A DNA stretch of 64,000 bases from Thuidium tamariscinum (taxonomy: Eukaryota > Streptophyta > Bryopsida > Hypnales > Thuidiaceae), in assembly GCA_947034885.2 (NCBI GenBank), contig OX344752.2, positions 1,674,001-1,738,000 of the forward strand, in the 5' to 3' direction. Position 1 is the stretch's first letter, and the number at the start of each line of letters is the position of its first letter. Of the stretch, positions 60,781-64,000 are shown piece by piece. The translations under genes and the position numbers were made by a program. Under the pieces are notes generated by a model. It was not told the DNA's origin. It ran no database searches and was given only the letters and a program-made list of their open reading frames with translations.

Positions 60781-61501
60781 TGTATTATATATACAAGGTT
60801 CATCAACATTAAAATGGTTTAGGAGATGGCTTTTGTTAAAATTATATCAAATTAAAAAAGGCCATAACACTAGGTGAAGGCCAAATTAAAAGATAATTAT
60901 ACATAGAAAATGTTGCATTGGATACAATTTAAGAAAAAACTCACAATATATGTGAAGAATTAAAACATCTATATATAATTTTTTTAAATCCATACAAGAA
61001 GTTCCCTCCAATTGAAATTAAGTTCTTATTAAAAAAAACCAAAGTTGGGTAGCTTGGCCCATGATACATATATTAAAAAAATTCATATAATTAGTTTTTC
61101 AATGTTGTTATTTCCTCAAAAAATTATCATTTTATATATATGTTTATATTTTTGGATTCCTTGTTAAAAGGGCTACAAGAATTTCCTCCACTAAAGGAAA
61201 TTATATCCTTTGAGATTAGATTAAAATGCATTAAAAGTGATTATAATCAAGTCCATATAATGTGGGAGTTGCATATCCAAGATGTGATTGTGTGACAATA
61301 AATTGAGATCTATTTTTGGATAGTTTATTATTTTTTTAAATTACAAAAAAATTTGGAAATGTGTATAATAGTCATGAAAACCTTCTTTATCAATCTTGAG
61401 TCATTTAGAGCTAAAATAAAAAAGTTATGGCCAAAACACAAATCAAGAGACATTCACATGTGATGCCAATTAGGATATGTGTTTTTTGCAATCACCCCTT
61501 G

Positions 61502-62879
61502 AAACTTTAGGAATTAATTAACAAATGCATAATATGTTGCCACTTTACTGCTTCTTTTGAACCATTTGCCCCCACTGAAGTTGTTGAAACTTGGCATGTG
61601 GATCGTGACTTCGTGAGTTTGTGATTGACTGATATAAATAGTGACCATGAACTCCTCTCAAAAATACAATAAATAATCCATACTTGCACTCAGGATACAA
61701 AACATGAGAACGATGTAGCTCGGATGAACTTGATTTCTCCTTTTTGTTGCCATTTGGTCTGGCAGATGAGAATGAAATATCCATTTCACAGTATAGGCAA
61801 AAATAATTATACAATATTGACACTTTTCAAGAAATATAAAGACTATTCATCCATTTCGTCAGATTGGTGGGATTCCAAGCGCCAGAAACTACGTCATACA
61901 TCCAGAAAAGGCCCCCCCAAAACTAGTACTGGTATAAATTAACTTTAAAGCTTGCTAATTGAATTAACGAAAATGATGTTCCGCAAGGGAAACTACCTCG
62001 AAACCTAAATAGGTTGAAAAACATCGTTCAACTTCTTCGCAGAATGCGCAGATATGGCATGTCAAGGCCTGACGTAAGCGTCGCAAGCTAGGTTCAGCTG
62101 GGTGTGATGTTTCCAACCGCAGTAAGTTACCGACTTACTGCGTGCGGTGGCTCCTATCCATGCATACCGACAGCGCAGATCAGATCGACCCCACAATACG
62201 AAGTGAACCAATCAATCAATTACTCCCCTGGCCTGGTTTTACCGACAGACTAGTGTAAGGGATCAGAATATACGCAATTCCGATGAAGAATGATGCTCTG
62301 ATTTTCACACTCATTAATGACGTCCTAGAATGAGGTTACAGTACTGTCTTCGATTCTGTCTGTCTGACACAACAGAATTCCAGACTTACAGTTACAGACA
62401 CGTACTGCCAAATTAAAGAGCTGCACGACAATTAAGCTAAGGAAAATAATTCATGACACCTCAATGACAACTTAACGGCGAATTGAAACAGTGACTATGC
62501 GTGGACCCGTCGGAGTCTTGATCGCCACGCATGAATTTGGGTATATGGGGGAATCCCACGACTTCGTGGGCTTACAATCAGGCTTGCCTAGTGCCATGAA
62601 ATTAAACAGCCGAAGTCCTGTCGAAGCTGCTGCAGACCTGCGCCATACTCGCCATACTCGATCGTCGGTGATGGATGGATCGTGAGCACTAAGAGCACTA
62701 AGAGCAACTGCAAGGCAGGTGCGCAGACGAATTGATGGCGGAATATTACCACCACCATCTCCGGCTATTGCTCCGCTTCAGGATAGGGTTAATTTTTTCA
62801 CCGCCTGGATTAAACACTTGCGGTGGCATGTCTGCGGAGTACTAATTAAGAGCCGTTGTTTCGTCGTCACAAGCTCGGA
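61502..62879. other. Intergenic, turning less AT-rich rightwards
   Basis: From about 61950 the composition becomes clearly less AT-rich, as seen near the other genes of the window. Several frames of 60-90 codons occur but none is recognised. Confidence 0.4.
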
Positions 62880-62960
62880 TCAACTGCGGGACACCGGCTC
62901 CGCCTTATCCACGCCGCCAACTGGTTTCTTATAAAGAGCCGCTCCCTCGGTCGTATTCAT
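62880..62960 (+). promoter_or_regulatory. Candidate core promoter with TATA box
   Basis: TATAAAG at 62930-62936 is followed by a pyrimidine-rich stretch (CATCTTCTCATACACC) where a start site is expected. CCTTATCC, the inverse of a GATAAG I-box, lies about 30 bp upstream. This is the clearest TATA context outside the LEA genes. Confidence 0.4.
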
Positions 62961-63185
62961 CTTCTCATACACCATTTCCTTTCATATTCGATCATTGCAA
63001 TTGCAGCCCTGTTGCAGACAGTCAGCCTCGAATTAGTTGTCGTAGTGTACCTGGATTACATAGTGCTTCGTAAACGTGCTGCGGTTTCTTCAGTTTCAGC
63101 TAATTTGTGGTTGTGCGGCTGGTGCTAGAAGCTTCCATGGCTTGTTACGTTTGCATCAGTGCTAGATTCTATAGTAGAACTCTTG
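62961..63185 (+). other. Candidate first exon of an unidentified gene
   Basis: Downstream of the TATA box, an ATG at 63137 opens MACYVCISARFYSRTL and runs into a donor CTTG/GTACGT at 63185. The peptide is not recognised and no second exon could be placed before the window ends. It may equally be a non-coding transcript. Confidence 0.22.
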
Positions 63186-64000
63186 GTACGTGATCGACTA
63201 GTATCTGGTATCATTAGTGTGCTTCAAATTCTGTAGGCGCCGGGCTAGAGGTTCATTCATGACAGACTTTTTATTTTGTTTCTAGCACGTCACAATCTAT
63301 AATTTCCATAAGTATTGCATCTACTGAGGAGGAGTTTGTAGGGATTGACGATTCCATTCGGTTTAACAGGCATTCCCAACGCTGCTGTTGTGCGATCTGA
63401 ACATATTAAGTGAAAGACAGTTGTTTTGTGCCAATCTATAGTAAATTCAATCTCCAACCTTCATCTCGTGGGAGGTGGCTAAAGTCGCCTTGCTTAGCGT
63501 TAGATACAATTAATATAGTAAAACAAGAAGAATCAGTCCAGTTTCGATCCTGCTGAATTTAAACAAAATTTCAAAAAGATTGCCGAAAGAAGATTCTTTT
63601 AGAGGAAATAGTCGTGCGTGGCTTGTCCTGTAGCTAAGTAGCTAATTACCGCCAGAACTGTTCGCATGAGTAGGTGAAGCTAGTTAGTGGTTTACGGGGA
63701 GACACGATCGACAACGGATCGATTGTCAGTCTGAGGAAAGTCCAGGCAGTCGGCCGTAAGGACTGCCTTATGGGTTGAGCGATCTATGCAAACATGTTGG
63801 TGTACATTATTTAATACTGAATATATGTGTGTTCGACCATTAGGAGCAGTGATTAGCTATGCGGAAAGGCTTTACAACAACGAAGTTTCCCAACGTCCCA
63901 CATAGAGTTGTTCTAAGGTGCCCAATCATATTGACATACTCCTCCAAACCCCCTTCCGCGAATCAAACGGGAGATTGTCAATTTCACCCTATCTAGCATA
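63186..64000. other. Unassigned, no gene recognised
   Basis: Mixed composition, possible intron and downstream exons of the candidate gene at 62961. A GAGGAAAGTCC word at about 63732 resembles the CR-I core of RNase P RNA but lacks the partner region. Confidence 0.35.

Larger units (their letters stand above)
58802..61497. mobile_element. MITE family F, outer copy, split by nested insertions
   Basis: The left end GGGTGATTGAAAGAAACATC and right end TTTTTTGCAATCACCC are flanked by the 4-bp duplication CTTG (58798-58801 and 61498-61501). Its body is interrupted by two further copies of the same family (59248-59986 and 60059-60780) and by about 500 bp of unrelated DNA (60785-61310). Without these it would be about 730 bp, like the other copies. 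It is the oldest layer of the nest. Confidence 0.7.

Noticed and set aside
63725-63780. GAGGAAAGTCC followed by GGC, as in the P4 core of bacterial RNase P RNA.
   Set aside because: The pairing partner region (CR-V, ACAGAAA-like) and the flanking helices are missing downstream, and the match is only 11 bases. Treated as chance; a covariance-model search would settle it.
1-64000. CRISPR arrays, bacterial operons, riboswitches or toxin-antitoxin systems.
   Set aside because: Spliced genes, plant protein families and plant transposons show a eukaryotic nuclear context; no regular direct-repeat/spacer array exists.

Overview
The window looks like nuclear DNA of a land plant, probably seed-free (a moss or similar bryophyte). 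The species call is an inference. Genes are sparse, introns are short, and group 3 LEA genes, a plant-type XRCC4 head domain, a DUF3444 domain and a cytosolic ribosomal protein L5 gene sit in very AT-rich DNA packed with small DNA transposons and one L1-type LINE.

Layout. 1-5.4 kb: an old, decayed L1-clade LINE on the minus strand, running off the left edge, with a complete 192-bp CACTA-type MITE inside its ORF1. 5.4-15.3 kb: no recognisable gene; several non-autonomous DNA elements, including TTAA-flanked ones, a tandem/inverted array and a 1.4-kb long-TIR element. 16.2-19.9 kb: one intronless minus-strand gene coding for an XRCC4-like head, a basic linker and a C-terminal DUF3444 domain. 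20-30.1 kb: AT-rich intergenic DNA with more MITEs. 31.1-42.5 kb: three related two-exon LEA genes. LEA-1 (minus) and LEA-3 (plus) are nearly identical and lie in a roughly 1.5-kb inverted duplication; the shorter LEA-2 (minus) lies between them. 43-49 kb: repeats, with a TTAA-flanked fold-back element just upstream of RPL5. 49.1-52.2 kb: a complete nine-exon RPL5 gene on the plus strand. 52.3-61.5 kb: MITE-rich DNA ending in a nest of one MITE family inserted into itself. 61.5-64 kb: less AT-rich DNA with a TATA-box promoter candidate.

Function. The genes do not form a pathway. RPL5 is housekeeping. The LEA genes are probably ABA- and desiccation-responsive and share a proximal promoter block. 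The XRCC4/DUF3444 protein is probably nuclear and linked to DNA repair or chromatin.

Most unusual points: the XRCC4-head/DUF3444 fusion, which seems to lack the ligase-IV-binding helix; several subfamilies of TTAA-flanked elements with CCC-starting ends (piggyBac-like or Sola3-like); and a self-nested MITE family with 4-bp target duplications.
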